Shown piece by piece: positions 47,463 to 59,900 of a DNA stretch of 64,000 nucleotides (its first letter is position 1; every line of letters begins with the position of its first letter). The notes below the pieces were generated by a model. It saw only the letters and a list, made by a program, of their open reading frames with translations. It did no database searches and had not been told where the DNA came from. The stretch comes from Lobosporangium transversale (lineage: Eukaryota > Mortierellomycota > Mortierellomycetes > Mortierellales > Mortierellaceae): the NCBI RefSeq assembly GCF_002105155.1, contig NW_019028982.1, forward strand, positions 1,076,501 through 1,140,500, in the 5' to 3' direction. Made by a program: the position numbers and the translations under genes.

Positions 47463-47721
47463 ATGTACATCGATGCTATATCATCCTAATACTAAATCTT
47501 CTAGTGAACGAAAATGTTAATTTTTGATTTTTGAAATAAAGTAATAAAGTGTGGAGAGAGTGGCGTTTCATCAATAAAGTCAAAGTCCTTGGATCTAGCT
47601 GAAAAGTGTGACTTGCATGGGCCGCAGCGGCAAAAGCTTTTGAGGTTTTACTTCGACCAAGTGGCCAATTACCTCTCTCAATCATCTCCATCCACACATC
47701 ATCATCATTACCATAGACCCA

Positions 47722-48823
47722 ATGGAGGAGCCCTTGTCTACGGTTCGTTATTTTATTTTTACTTTTATTTTTTTTTGCTCTGGAAACGTCTACACCTAGT
47801 GGTCCTTATTGAATAGATGTATAATATATTAAAGTCTGTGCGAAGGGTTTGTCAAAAGTCAAACTTACACTTTAAATTTCTTTACAACCTAGATCTTGAC
47901 GGATCAGTCCGTCTCCTCAGCTTCGACCCCATCCTTCGCTTCCCGTCCTGCTAGGCGAACGCTGTTTGTCCACTTGGTTTTCGATACCATCCTTCTGGAA
48001 AAGGCTAGTAATCATCGCACCAACCAATCAGCTGCAGCCCCTACTGGATCAGACTACGTCTTTGTTTCGCTTAAGGAGCTTGAGAAGGCCTTTAAAATTG
48101 TTCAAAAGAAATGTTCAGAGAACAGCAAGGGCAACCCAAAGCACTATCAGAGCGTAACCATGACAGCTCAACTAGAGAGATTCGGACTGAGTGAGGAAGC
48201 TAATCTGAGGACATATATTCAAGGGCACGCTGGTGCCAGCGGAATCTTCTTACCCTCCCCTTCTCAACAAAATGAAGATCTGCAAAATGAAAACAAACAA
48301 CAACCAAGGAAGCGCTTGCCATACTTGCGGATTGTAGCAAAAGAGGGCTTATCTGGTGTCGAGGTCCCAAAGGTAGATGCAGCAGGGATTAAAAAATTTG
48401 AGGATGTATACGCAACTATACCAACATCATGGCAGGAAACGATCTCAAAGATTGTTTACAAGCTCCGGGAAGAGCTTTGGGATCGTCCTGTTCAAATCAC
48501 GGAGCTGGGGTCAATTCCATATTCTGTTGCTTTATATGGAGCATATAGCTTCAAGAGTAAACAAGAAAAATCTAGATCGAACCCAACGGAATTAGATGGA
48601 AGTGCACATCTAGCTGCAATAAAAAGTCAACTGGAAGGCCTGCAGATTAAAGCAGAAAAAACTAAGGCCACATATGGACTCCAAGGCCCTATGGCCCTTC
48701 CGATCATCGAACCCACGGGTGACGCATACCAAACGCTTAGCATCGCTATGAATTCGCTCTATCAGGTAAAGAGAGATTTAATACACTAGTAAACGGTTGC
48801 AGGTTCCGATAAAGAGTTGTTCC

Positions 48824-48861
<38 letters not shown>

Positions 48862-50751
48862 TATTATTATTATTATTATTTTTATAATAGCTAACAGAAA
48901 TAGCCGTAAATATACTTTCTCTCTTTTCCACATGTATTTGTCTTCCTCAGCGTCTACAACCGAGTCAGGAATATCTCAGGAAGCGTTCGCGCCTGATTAA
49001 AAAATTGCAAAGCATTTTGGATGCAGCGTTCCCAACTGATAGTCTTCGTCTTGAAGTCTTTGGGCAAGTGTTAATATTATTTGATTGCTCAATGGCATTT
49101 TTTATTTCCAATCGGACTCATAAAATCATGCGTTCATACATACTAAGTGTAACGTCCTAACGGCTGTTATTCAATAGATCGTGCGCCAGTGGCCTTGGAT
49201 CAGAAACAAGCGATGCGGATCTTTGTATAACTTCGGATTTTTTTCAGAAGTCGCGACCCTATAATGACATGGGTAATTTGGCGACAGTACTAAGACGAGG
49301 CGGCATGATTAAAGTCAAGCCGATTACGGGTGCCCGAGTGCCCATCGTCAAATTTGTTGATCCAGATTCGAGAATCAATTGCGATATCAACACAAACCGT
49401 GTTTTAGGCGTCTACAATAGCGAACTCATACGGTGTTACACCATGATCGATGACCGTGTGAAACCACTTCTGTACACTATTAAGGACCTTGTGAAAAGGC
49501 ATCGTATTAACGACTCTAGCCAATCTTGGCTGAGTAGTTATGCCTATGTAATGATGGCAATAGGGTTTCTGCAAGCACAGGTAAAAAGATCACAATTTCT
49601 ATGCCTCCATTTTTTAGTCACGGCAGCGCGATAAATGTTTTGCCATCCAGGCGCTTGATAGTATGTCTCTTTTGATATCCAATATCTGGCAGGAACATTT
49701 ATTGACCGACAGTTTCGTTTTGCAAAATCAAAAATAGGACCCACCTATTCTACCGTCACTGCAAGCTCAACCAGCGGAATGTATGATGCCATTACATGTT
49801 ATAGAGGAAGATCGGAGAGGCAAAGCGGTGTATGATTGCACATTCGACCATGAATTTAGTCGGCATCAGAACTTTGGTGCTAAAAATACCAAACCTGTCG
49901 GACAGCTCTTAATTGAGTTTTTTGAATTCTACACGCGGTATTTCGATTATCAAACCATGGAAGTCAATGTACGATTAGGCGGGGTCAGAGTACGAGATGA
50001 AATTACGCGACGGAAAATGATGCCCCTGCCTGGCAAGGGTGAGAAGAGACTGATAGTCATGGATCCATTTATTCGAGACCGTAATGTCGCTAAAACATGT
50101 ACGGGACGTCATTTAATTAGGGTATGGACGGTTTTTGAGAGAATCTATTTGATTCTTTGCCGGGGTGAGTTCCAAAAAGCATTCCAGTATATCCCAGAGT
50201 CTTCCCAAGGCGAAGAAACGTATGCTACTTCCGGACGTCGAGTTAAAATCGCTGAAGTTACCACGGTCACTACCAGTGTATCAAATCGGCCTCGTGACAA
50301 GAGGATAGAGTCGAAATATGGGAAGGTGTTTCAAAGATCTATTACGAAGAATAACGATATACCAGCAGCTCCTTTGGCCTCTCAGTCACAACAGGGACGA
50401 CCTATTCAAGCTAACGGAGCAGTTAACAATCGAGCTTCTGCGATTTCCCCCGCCCTCCATGGCCCGCTGCCAACAGCCCACAATAGCACTATACATGAAA
50501 GTCAGAACAGTAATGCGAACAATAATGGAAGTGAGAACCTTATGTCTGATAATCAAACCAAGTCAATGAAACGTCGTAATCGAAAGGCTGTTGCTGCCAA
50601 AGCCCACCAACATGATGATGAGAAAAGTGGGCTAAGAGCTGTTACCAACCCAGCTTCATTGGGCCATCAGGGTCAACACCAAAAAAATGCTCCAGGCGCG
50701 GCCCCACCCTCCTGGAGGTCGTATAAACAACAGCAACAACAGAAGCAATAG
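47722..50751 (+). CDS. Cid1/TUTase-type non-canonical nucleotidyltransferase
   Basis: 807 residues in five exons: 47722-47742, 47893-48765, 48951-49063, 49178-49580, 49738-50751, all in phase. The nucleotidyltransferase motif GSCASGLGSETSDAD carries the metal-binding Asp pair (about 348 and 350), with the third Asp in RINCDINTN (about 406). The PAP-associated domain includes KPVGQLLIEFFEFYTRYFDY and VNVRLGG. This is the layout of RNA terminal uridylyl- or poly(A) transferases, which tag mRNA or small RNA for decay. A long N-terminal region of about 330 residues is not recognised. The C-terminus is Asn/Gln-rich and ends in KQQQQQKQ at a TAG; a frame of 49 more codons follows. Intron 3 has a GC donor. 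The 21-nt first exon with a GTTCGT donor is the weakest part of the model. Confidence 0.82.
48827..48890 (+). repeat. (ATT)n microsatellite in TUTase intron 2
   Basis: About 20 near-perfect ATT units in the intron between 48765 and 48951. It replaces a normal polypyrimidine stretch but leaves a TTCCTCAG acceptor intact. Confidence 0.9.
49064..49177 (+). other. GC-AG intron in the TUTase gene
   Basis: The exon ends in GTCTTTGG and the intron starts GCAAGT; the acceptor is CAATAG. Only this junction creates the catalytic FGSCASG motif (F|G split codon). The nearby GT at 49068 would give FGQIVRQ and destroy the active site. Confidence 0.85.
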
Positions 50752-51083
50752 CAACAACGATTGCATGGGTTGCTTACCTTAGTAAAGGCACAAAATAGGA
50801 AGACAAACAGCGCAGATCCCTTAGCATCAGGTGCAGCACCAAAGGATGATATAAGTGGTGGATTCGGCTCAAGTATAAAGAGTAACTCAAAAAGGAAATG
50901 AAAAAAAAAAAAAAAAAAAAAAAAAAATTCCGAGTATAAAAACTTCCATTTTATTACATATTACAAATACTTTTTCTTTTTCCACTTCACCTGCCTGTTG
51001 TATATAGACTCATTGCCTATGAGTGAAGATGCAGAAATGTATTTTTTTTTTTTTCTTTAGTCGATGTATTTATTAGTGACTTA

Positions 51084-52014
51084 TTATGCACCTACGGGTG
51101 CAGCTGTTGGCGTGGTAATTGCTGCAGATAAAGCTGATGAAGCGATCCCTTCTCTAATCTCTGCTTGTGTCTCTGCATCTGTACTTGTATCAGTCACGCT
51201 GAATTTAAAAAGATCTTTTCTATCCATAGGTAGCGAGCCGTGAACTGTGTAATGGAGACCACAGAAGTTGCAGAGGGTTTTCTCGCCTGTAGGGCCAGAA
51301 CGAATCATGAAGGTTGAATGAGCCCCTAATCCACATTGTTGACACTGCCATTTCTCATATTGTTCCGCGTCAATCAAGCTGCACTGTAGTGGTATCAGGC
51401 GTCCACGTTTTGTGATCTTGCTTGAATACCCTGGCACATTATATGACATGGCAATAGTACCACCACGACGTTTTGATTGACTCGTTGTGGCTCGTCGATT
51501 CCGCCTAATGAAGTAGATGGCAGGAGATTGTAAAAGGGAAAAAAAAATGAGCTGATTACTCTTTCAACACGGACACAAAATATCTATAGTACGGATACAC
51601 GAAAGAAATGCTCCAAATGCCCCCTTACCGAATGCTTCTGTCCTTATCCTCCAAAATCCTTTCGTATTCCTCTGCAGTCAGGGTCTCAAGTGCAGGACTC
51701 CAGTTTTTACCGTCATCAACAGTTCGAAATCCTGAATATAGGGGCTCTGGCTCAAATCCACGGCCCAATAAACGCTCTTGTTTAAACCGATAAAGTTGCT
51801 CATGGATCTCATGTGAAATCATTGACACAAACTCGCCTCCAATACCAAGATCTGCTGCTAATTGCTTCGCAAACTCTTCTGGTGTCATATCGGAGCCTAC
51901 ATCCCATTCAAAACGGTCACGAAGATTAATACTTCCTACATGCAAATCTAACTATATGTCGGATTTTTTTTAAAAAAAAGAAAGAAAGTTGGAAGTGTGA
52001 GTCTTAATAAACAA

Positions 52015-52055
<41 letters not shown>

Positions 52056-53204
52056 AAATCCTATAATATATACCTGGATGACAACTCTTGATCCTTCATC
52101 TGGGACTTGGACTTCAGCAACTGGCTCAAACTCTGCAATCTGATCCCTGATAGATTGAGCAATTTCTGGGATAAATTTGGCTGCATTCAGATCGAGATCG
52201 TCACAAAGGATTTCTGCAAACTTTTCGGGCGTTAATAGTTGTTCATTTACATTCCATGTAAATGTATCTCGAAGACGATAGTCATCTGTGTCAATGTCTA
52301 AGCGGATAGGAACTAAAATTGCATCCTGATCTGCCACATCTTCCAATTCTTTTTGGGAACTATTAACATATTAAAAATGTCAATAATGATTTTTTTTTTT
52401 TTAAATAGGAAAAAAAAAAAAAAAAGAAATAAAAAGAATAAAAACTAGAAGATTCATAAGGGCTAGATGGGTATCCTTAGGCAAAGCTTTGATTTACCTA
52501 AAGGTATGGCGAGTTTTTCTTGGTCGAGGTGCCCATCCTTTCTTCCCCTTGTCCGAGCGCTCTTTCCCCATGTATGCTGCTTGTCTATATTGATGTCTCG
52601 TAGGTGTGCTTCTTAACGAGTCCTCGAAATCCCAATCATCTTCGTCGCTCTCTGCCATCGACATTACTGCTCTTTTGGCACGTCTTCCGAGCGCGGGTGG
52701 CAAGATCAGAGCGCTGTTGGCGTCCCGTATCCTGGATGCATAAGTGCTAAATGTTCCTTGCGCATTAACCATCTTGGAGATCGAGTTTGGCTGTGCATTA
52801 AATGCGAGTAGAGGCGTGGAGGTCCTAGCATGCTGTGCTGGAGCAGGAGGGCGTGGCTGCATATGAATTGGTGCTAGAGGAGTATGCTGTTGTGCTGGGT
52901 AGTGTTGTTGCGGAGATACTTGGCTATGGCGAAGATGTGACGGTGTTTGCTGTTGTTGAAGATAATGTTGGTGATGCAGATGTTGTTGCTGTAGTGGTTG
53001 GTATTGCTTGAACTGAAATTGTTGCTGCTGTTGCTGTTGTTGTTGGGGAGAGTATGATGGGTAGGTGGTTGTCGACTGAGGCTGGATAGATTGTTGTTGG
53101 TGATTGAAAGGCGCGATTGATCCATTAACATTAGATTGAACATTACGTCTTACACCAGATTGATTCTGCATTGTAGCTGAAGTGTGATTAACCCATGAGG
53201 CCAT
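51084..53204 (-). CDS. SNF5: SNF5/SFH1 (SMARCB1) chromatin-remodelling subunit with C-terminal GATA-like finger
   Basis: 578 residues in four exons (minus order): 53204-52498, 52359-52074, 51951-51629, 51504-51084, in phase. The Gln/His-rich N-terminus (polyQ around 40-85) looks disordered. Two SNF5 repeats follow: ILVPIRLDIDTDDYRLRDTF (about 245-330) and DLHVGSINLRDRFEWDVGSD (about 332-425). After a basic segment comes a Cys4 zinc finger CQQC...CNFC near 495-530, as in GATA factors. This layout is known from fungal Sfh1/Snf5 proteins. It is a core subunit of SWI/SNF or RSC, contacting nucleosomes and activators. SNF5 versus SFH1 cannot be decided here. Intron 2 holds a T tract of about 29 bases. 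It shares a 381-bp divergent promoter with TBCE. Confidence 0.9.
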
Positions 53205-53469
53205 TTGGAGATTATTGCTGTGTCAATGGACGTGTAGCACATGTCCTTGCTATTGGGTTGAATGTAATCGGTCTTCAGATCTGCACGAGCTCTGAAACAG
53301 AAAACAGATCGTTAAGTGCAGCGGCACGTGCATAATATAGCATCATTTGCATCTGCGATAATAAATACGGAATGTGACCTGATAAACTTTAATTAAGAAA
53401 TACGCGCAGCGCGTATCATTGGAGAAGTGATAAAACAGATACAATAAGGTTGAGGCATTCTTCCTCATT

Positions 53470-53477
53470 TATAAAAA
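53470..53477 (+). promoter_or_regulatory. TATA box in the SNF5/TBCE divergent promoter
   Basis: TATAAAAA 109 bp before the TBCE start codon, followed by a T tract and a CT-rich leader. It lies on the TBCE strand; none is clear toward SNF5. Confidence 0.4.
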
Positions 53478-53585
53478 GAGTAGCTTTGCACCTTTTTTTT
53501 TACAATTCATTCTCTTTCCCCCCTGATTACTCTAATTGGTATTTCCTCATCTTACCACTAACTCTTTCCTTTTAGTGCTATCTGA

Positions 53586-56404
53586 ATGCACACCAACACA
53601 GACATTTCTCCACCGCAGAATTCGGATGTAACCATGGTCGATGCTACTCAGCCTCAAACACAGCCACAGCCACAGGTCAGGGTCGGACAACGTATCGAGT
53701 CTGAACATTTTCGAGGCACCATTCGTTATCTGGGTGAGGTGCCTCCAACCGCAGGAGAGTGGATCGGCGTTGAATGGGACGACAAGGAACGCGGCAAACA
53801 CTCGGGTGAACACAATGGAACCAAATACTTCGAATGCCTGTAGGAAACCTTTTAGTGCTTTTTTTTTTTTTTTTTTTTTTTTTTTTTCGATTTCTCATAC
53901 TTGAATATACCAATGCATCGAGACTCATCTCCCTGTACCTTCTGTTACACCGATTGATGTGTATGTGCTCTAATAGGTTTCCTGGAACTGGGAGCTTTAC
54001 ACGACTGACTCCAAAGATCCATACTGGAAAGACCTTTCTCCAAATTTTGAAAGAAAGATATGTTGATGACGATAAGGGTGCTCAGAAAGATTTGTATCTT
54101 GGATCTTCAAATGTCAAAGTGGATCTATATGATTTTGAGAGAATCAAACATAAACAGAAGTAAGCTTTTTTTATTTTATTTTATTTGTTTATTTTATTTA
54201 AAAAGGCTAACACACAGCATTCATTATATTTGGCAATAATTTTTTATTTGCATCAGGAAATTACACTTGATGGAGACCGTAGGCCTTGCCAACACAAATG
54301 TAGAAACTGCTGCAGGCTTTGAAGAGACTCAGAAGGCATGCCCAAGTATGTAAACCGATTCTTTGTTAGGACTAGCAAGGACTGAACTGGACTGAACTCC
54401 TGACACTAATGACCTAATGTCTTCTATTTTTATTATTATTGTTACTGGTTGATTGTAAACCCTCTTAATACTTAGATATCCAGGACTTGGATCTCACAGC
54501 AACGCTCGTTTCGACATGGCAGGATGTAGCTGATATTTGCGCACCTCTTTCCAGATTGGAAGTCCTAAGATTGAAGTAATTAAATCAGCTTATAGAATGT
54601 CCCTTTGTCCTTTTCCGTTTCTTCACTTTAGTGACAAGTCGATAAATGATTGTTTTAACATCCACTTTTTTTTTATTTGTCTCTCAAACAGTCGTAATCG
54701 GTTCCAGCCGCTTACTGAGTCACCTTCATTCTTATATGCGTTCAAAAACCTTCGCTGCTTGGCGATCAACCGTATCTATGCGCCTTGGGATCAGGTATGT
54801 TACGCCCTTACAGTGGGACTCTTCGCCTTCAGCACAAATCGCTTTATTCCCCATTGTGAATATAAGCTTACTAATGATTTGTATCGGCTTATCGACTTTT
54901 GGCTTTTTGACTATAGATCGAACTTTTGGAGCCATCAATGCCTAACCTTCAAGTACTTCAGATCGGCTTCAATATGTATTCGGAGCTTGGGAAGACGGAT
55001 AGCACCATGCCTGTTCTGGCTCAAAAGGTTAAGGGATTCGTCAATCTCGAGGACCTGCATCTAGAAGGCAACATGCTTGCTGACTGGAACCAGATCCTTC
55101 GCCTCTCCCACTTACCAAAGTAGGTCGCTTTTGCCTTTGCATTTCCAGCTTGTTTCGTTAGCACTTGTTCCACTTGTTGCGCGATTATGCAGTTTTAACC
55201 TTCTGACTTTCTAATTGTCCTATCTTTAATTAAAACAAAGACTCAAGTCACTGGATCTTTCTGAAAATAAAATTGACAACATTACCGGTCCACAGGACGA
55301 AAATGATTTCAAGGTACTAGAATCGCTACGCTTAGCGGATAACTTGCTCAAAAACTGGTCCAGCATTGACCAGTTAAGGCTCTATAGTGCATTGAAGAAT
55401 TTTTGGGTTGAAAACAATCCAATTATGGCCGAATCTGCTCAAGAGTATGCAGCTGGGGCTACCCCTAGCAAATTTGAGCCGCGGATTGAAACGATTGCAA
55501 GAATGGTAAATATCCAGCAACTGAATGGAACTGAGGTAAAGTCATGGATAAACATAGAAGGCAAAGTTACTGAGTTGCATGCCGACTACATTTTGTCTGA
55601 CAATTGAGCGTTATATTACGGATGATTTATAGATCAGCAAGAAGAACAGACTGGATGCAGAGATTTACTATTTGATGCATGTTGGGCTTGCAACCAGAGA
55701 TATGGACCCCGCTGCAGTCCTGGCAATCCACCCTCGATTTGAGGAGCTTTGTCAAGGTGCGTATATGGCTCACTAAAAGGAAGAAAAAAATTTGTGAGGA
55801 AATAAGAAAATATTTTGATAACTTACCTTACATACAAATATCCGATGATTTTTATAGTCCACGGACGTCCCGATACTAGTGATGAGTTCCTTAAGGCTAC
55901 AAGTGATATGCTAAGGGATCGACTGATCGGTAGGCATATGACAACCACAATATGCAAGAATATTTTTTTTACGCACTGATCCACTAATTTTTTTTTTTTT
56001 TTTTTTTTTTTGCATTTTTCCAGCCGTTACGCTTGTATCGAAAGATAGCCTCGAAGGCCCTGTGAAGGCATCGGTTCAGAAAAAGATTTTGGGAACAATG
56101 AAAGTTAAGAACTTGAAGAATTTGGCACAAAAGCTCTTGCGTGTCCCAGCTTTACGTCAAGAGTTAGTTTTCTTGACAGATGATCCTGATTATGAAGGCG
56201 TCAAGGTGAGTACAAAAAAAAAAAAAAAAAAAAAAAAAAAAGATTTGTTTGGAATATGTGATTAATTTCCACTCATTAAAATCCGTACTTTTGTGGGCCT
56301 AGGTCAATGTCAACATGAAGGATGATATGCGCCAGATCTCGTACTACGATATCAAAGACGGTGAAGAGATAATTGTCTTGGATAAAACCAAAATAAGCGT
56401 GTAA
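53586..56404 (+). CDS. TBCE: Tubulin-folding cofactor E (CAP-Gly, LRR, ubiquitin-like)
   Basis: 568 residues, yeast Pac2 homologue, which helps assemble and recycle alpha/beta-tubulin dimers. Eleven exons in phase: 53586-53839, 53977-54159, 54257-54345, 54476-54575, 54692-54794, 54917-55119, 55241-55535, 55633-55756, 55858-55929, 56024-56205, 56303-56404. CAP-Gly at about 25-95 (VGQRIESEHFRGTIRYLG, then GTKYFECLFPGTGSF). Leucine-rich repeats at about 150-350 (LEVLRLN, LEDLHLEGNML, LKSLDLSENKI, LESLRLADNLL). C-terminal ubiquitin-like domain with YYDIKDGEEIIVLD. Domain order is that of TBCE. It is the most intron-dense gene here. Introns 1, 9 and 10 contain homopolymer tracts of over 20 T or A. 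Confidence 0.92.
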
Positions 56405-56946
56405 ATTTTTTACCCCTAATCACAAGACAGCTGTAGTTGTATTGATAAGATTTCGCTAGATAAAGATTCGCTAAACATTTTTTAACCCTCCAAAGTGGCT
56501 GTGCAAATGTTGAATCCTTGGATCAATGAGCTATTTTAGATTTCTGTCTTACACTTTCTTCCACAGGTTGTCACCACAAAACAGTGTCATGCTTGGCTTG
56601 AAAAACTGGGCATGGTAAATCAGCTCACCGTATTCGACATTTTTTTACAAGAGCCTGAAACAACTTGTTGAGCCACATTCATGACTGCCCAGAAGCGGCG
56701 CACTTTCAAAAATCCTTATGCACTGCGCACTTCCCATGTCAGATAAAAATATTGACTAATTGCATTCTTCTCTTCTTTTATTTCTCTTAGAAAGCGTTTC
56801 TCCAGTTGCCATTATCCATTGATCGGTATCGCTTCTCTCTTGCTTCTTGAGATATTTGGTGTTTTTTCTCCCTACTGTGCACGCTGCAGCAAAAACATAA
56901 AATAAAAACAAAATAAAAAAAAAATTATTGCAATTCTAAAGACCTT
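56405..56946. other. Spacer between TBCE and ABCC genes
   Basis: 542 bp holding the 3' end of TBCE and the likely promoter of the ABCC transporter. AT-rich with CT-rich leader pieces (about 56765-56800). No coding frame seen. Confidence 0.5.
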
Positions 56947-59900
56947 ATGCAGGCCACTTTCCAAGTCCATACTTCTCCAGATGATGCTCATCTCGGGCTA
57001 GAGGGAGGCTCTATAGTGATCTTTTGCGGTTATGGTGAAGACTGGGTAATTGTTATTATTAGCATTAAGATCTAGGTCTTCCATCACTATTAAGGTCGTT
57101 TTATACTTCAATTATTTCGCCTTTCTAATTTGGAAACGGCCACAACACTTTATATATATATATCTGAAGGGGCCAGTAAGTCCTGATCGACTCGATTTCA
57201 CTCCTTGTTTCAAGTTCAGGTAACATTGTTTGGTCAAGATAGTGACAGCATACGTTAATAGTTTTTAATTAATTAACCATCTCCCATTGACCTTCCCTTA
57301 TCGACCGTATATTCTACTAAAAAAAAAAAAAAAAAAAAAAAAAAGTGTCCTCTACGGCGCTTTCTCTATCCTGGCTACCATCGCTTTTATTTCCCGGATC
57401 CTTTATTTGAGGAAACGGTGCACTCTTCATCATCTTGGAAGAACAGCTTGGATCTACTGGCCAACTCAGATTGCCATGGGTACCGCTGCCGTTCTATCCT
57501 TCGTGAATGCAACCAGCAGACTACTACACGGGGACGGATATCCTGCAGCTGTCTTCGGCTACTTTTCCTTGGGGCTTGCATGGGTAAATGCAGCGTTCAT
57601 TATCATAAAAAAATAAAAATAAAATAAAAAAAAAGCATTAAGCACCTATGAACACAATGGCAGTGGAACGAATTAACCATTAGTTGCAATATTTATCCAT
57701 TGGCAGGTCCTCGCAGTTGTCCTGAACTACAATGAGCACCGATACAAAATCCGATCCTCAGATCCAATTTTATCATTCTACATCTTAAGCATCACCTCGT
57801 CATTGAGCGTTCTTTATCATGGAGCAGAATCAGGCTTAGAAGCCAATGTGACTCTTGGGATGACCCTTTGTTTGGTCGTTGGTTTAATTATCGAAGCGTG
57901 GCCAAGAGGCAGGACCCTTGTGCAGCAACGCTGTGAAGCCAGTGCATATGATAAAGCTAACCTTCTCTCGCGTTGTACCTTTCATTTTTTTCAGCCGGTC
58001 ATCTCACTTTCAACCACGAGAACGCTTACTGCCGAGGATATCCAGGGCCAGCTTCCGGGGTCTATGAAATCCTCTACGAGTCACGATAATATTGACAGGC
58101 AATGGCGCAAGAATATGAAGAGTAACCGATCCGGAAGACAAACTTCATTATTCAGAACTGTCCTTCAAGTGCAAGCCCATGCAATGGTTCCGATTATTTT
58201 CCTAAGAATAGCCCAACCACTATTCACATTCTCTATTCCAGGGCTCCTGGATTTCTTTCTTAATTATCTACAGGATGTTGGGACAGATCAGGAGAAAAGT
58301 CCTGCATATGGTTTCCTCTTGGCAGGGGCCATCTTCTCCGTCACGTTTATTGGAACTATTCTCCAAGCAGCGAGCAAACAATACTCTATTCAGCTCAGCT
58401 TGCAGGTCAAGTCAGCGCTGATATCAATGGTCTATCGTAAATCACTACGCCTGAGCCCTGAATCCAGGAACAAGTCAACAACGGGTGAAATTACCAATCA
58501 CATGTCCGTTGATGCCGATGTATGGTCGGAGGCTCTCTTGTTTCTGAGTATGTGGATCTCTTTGCCCGTTGAGATCTTCACAGCGATGTGGCTACGTAAG
58601 TCTGTACTGAATAGTAATAATAATATTAAAAAAAAAAAACATTAAGTGTAGTTGAAGTGCTGATTTTTTTTTTTTTTTTTTTTTTTTTTGAACTAGTATA
58701 CCGGCTTCTTGGATGGAGTTTCTTGGTAGGAATTTTAGCGATTGCTGCAATGGCACCCCTTCAAGTCTGGCGAGCTCGTATATACAATCGCATGCAGAAG
58801 AACAGGCTTTCCATCATGGACGAGCGTGTTCGACTTACAACTGAGTGCCTTTCTGCAATCAAAGTTATCAAACTATACTGTTGGCAATCCGCGTTCAAGA
58901 GAAGGATCCTTGCTGTCCGGGACCGTGAATTGGCTGCTATGGAGCGCTTAGGTGTGGTTTACTCCATCATGTCTATTCTCTTTACATCCTCAACCCTCAT
59001 CATCTCCCTCTTTACCTTATCCGTGTACGCAACCTGGGGCGGAGAAGGGCTCACAGAGGGTAAACTTACATCACAGACAGTTTTTGTAAGCATGACATTA
59101 TTTGCGATGCTTAGAGCCCCTATTGCGAATCTTGCAGAAACAACTTCAGAGACAATTAGGACCTTGGTCGGAACTAGAAGGATTGAAGAGTTCTTACTGC
59201 TGGAGGAGTTGGAGGAATCGAATGTTGTACGCTTTAGTGGCGTTTCAACAGACCCCAGTGTCCCGGTGGTCATTGTTCGCGATGGTAGTTTCTCATGGGA
59301 AAAGAAAGAAGAAGGTGAACAAAATGCGTCAGGTCGTCCAACACAACAGCAATATACAGAGGACATTCGGCCACTACTTGCTGAAGAGGCGGATACCGAC
59401 TCCAGTTCCCCTCCGGAATCATTCAAGTACTCACTTCAAAACATTAATCTTTTGCTCAACAAGGGATCACTCAACGCTGTTGTCGGTCGGGTTGGTCAGG
59501 GCAAGTCATCGCTTTTGTCTGCCATCATCGGAGAGATGTACAAGCTCCATGGACTAGTCGAAATGAGAGGGCGCATTGCATATGTACCTCAGCAAACCTG
59601 GATCCTTTGCTGCTCTCTTCGGGACAATGTTCTCTTCGGGATGCCTTTTGATCCTATCCGCTACTACCAAGTCATTCATGCATGTGGGCTGGAGCCGGAT
59701 ATTGCTATGCTTCCTGGCGGGGACTTGACTGAGATTGGTGAGCGTGGCATCAACCTGTCTGGTGGCCAAAAGCAGCGAGTCTCACTTGCACGAGCTGCTT
59801 ATGCCGATGCTGACATTTACCTACTGGACGATCCTCTTAGTGCTGTGGACGCACATGTGGATCGGCATCTATGGCAGAATTTGATTGGCTCCAGGGGCTT

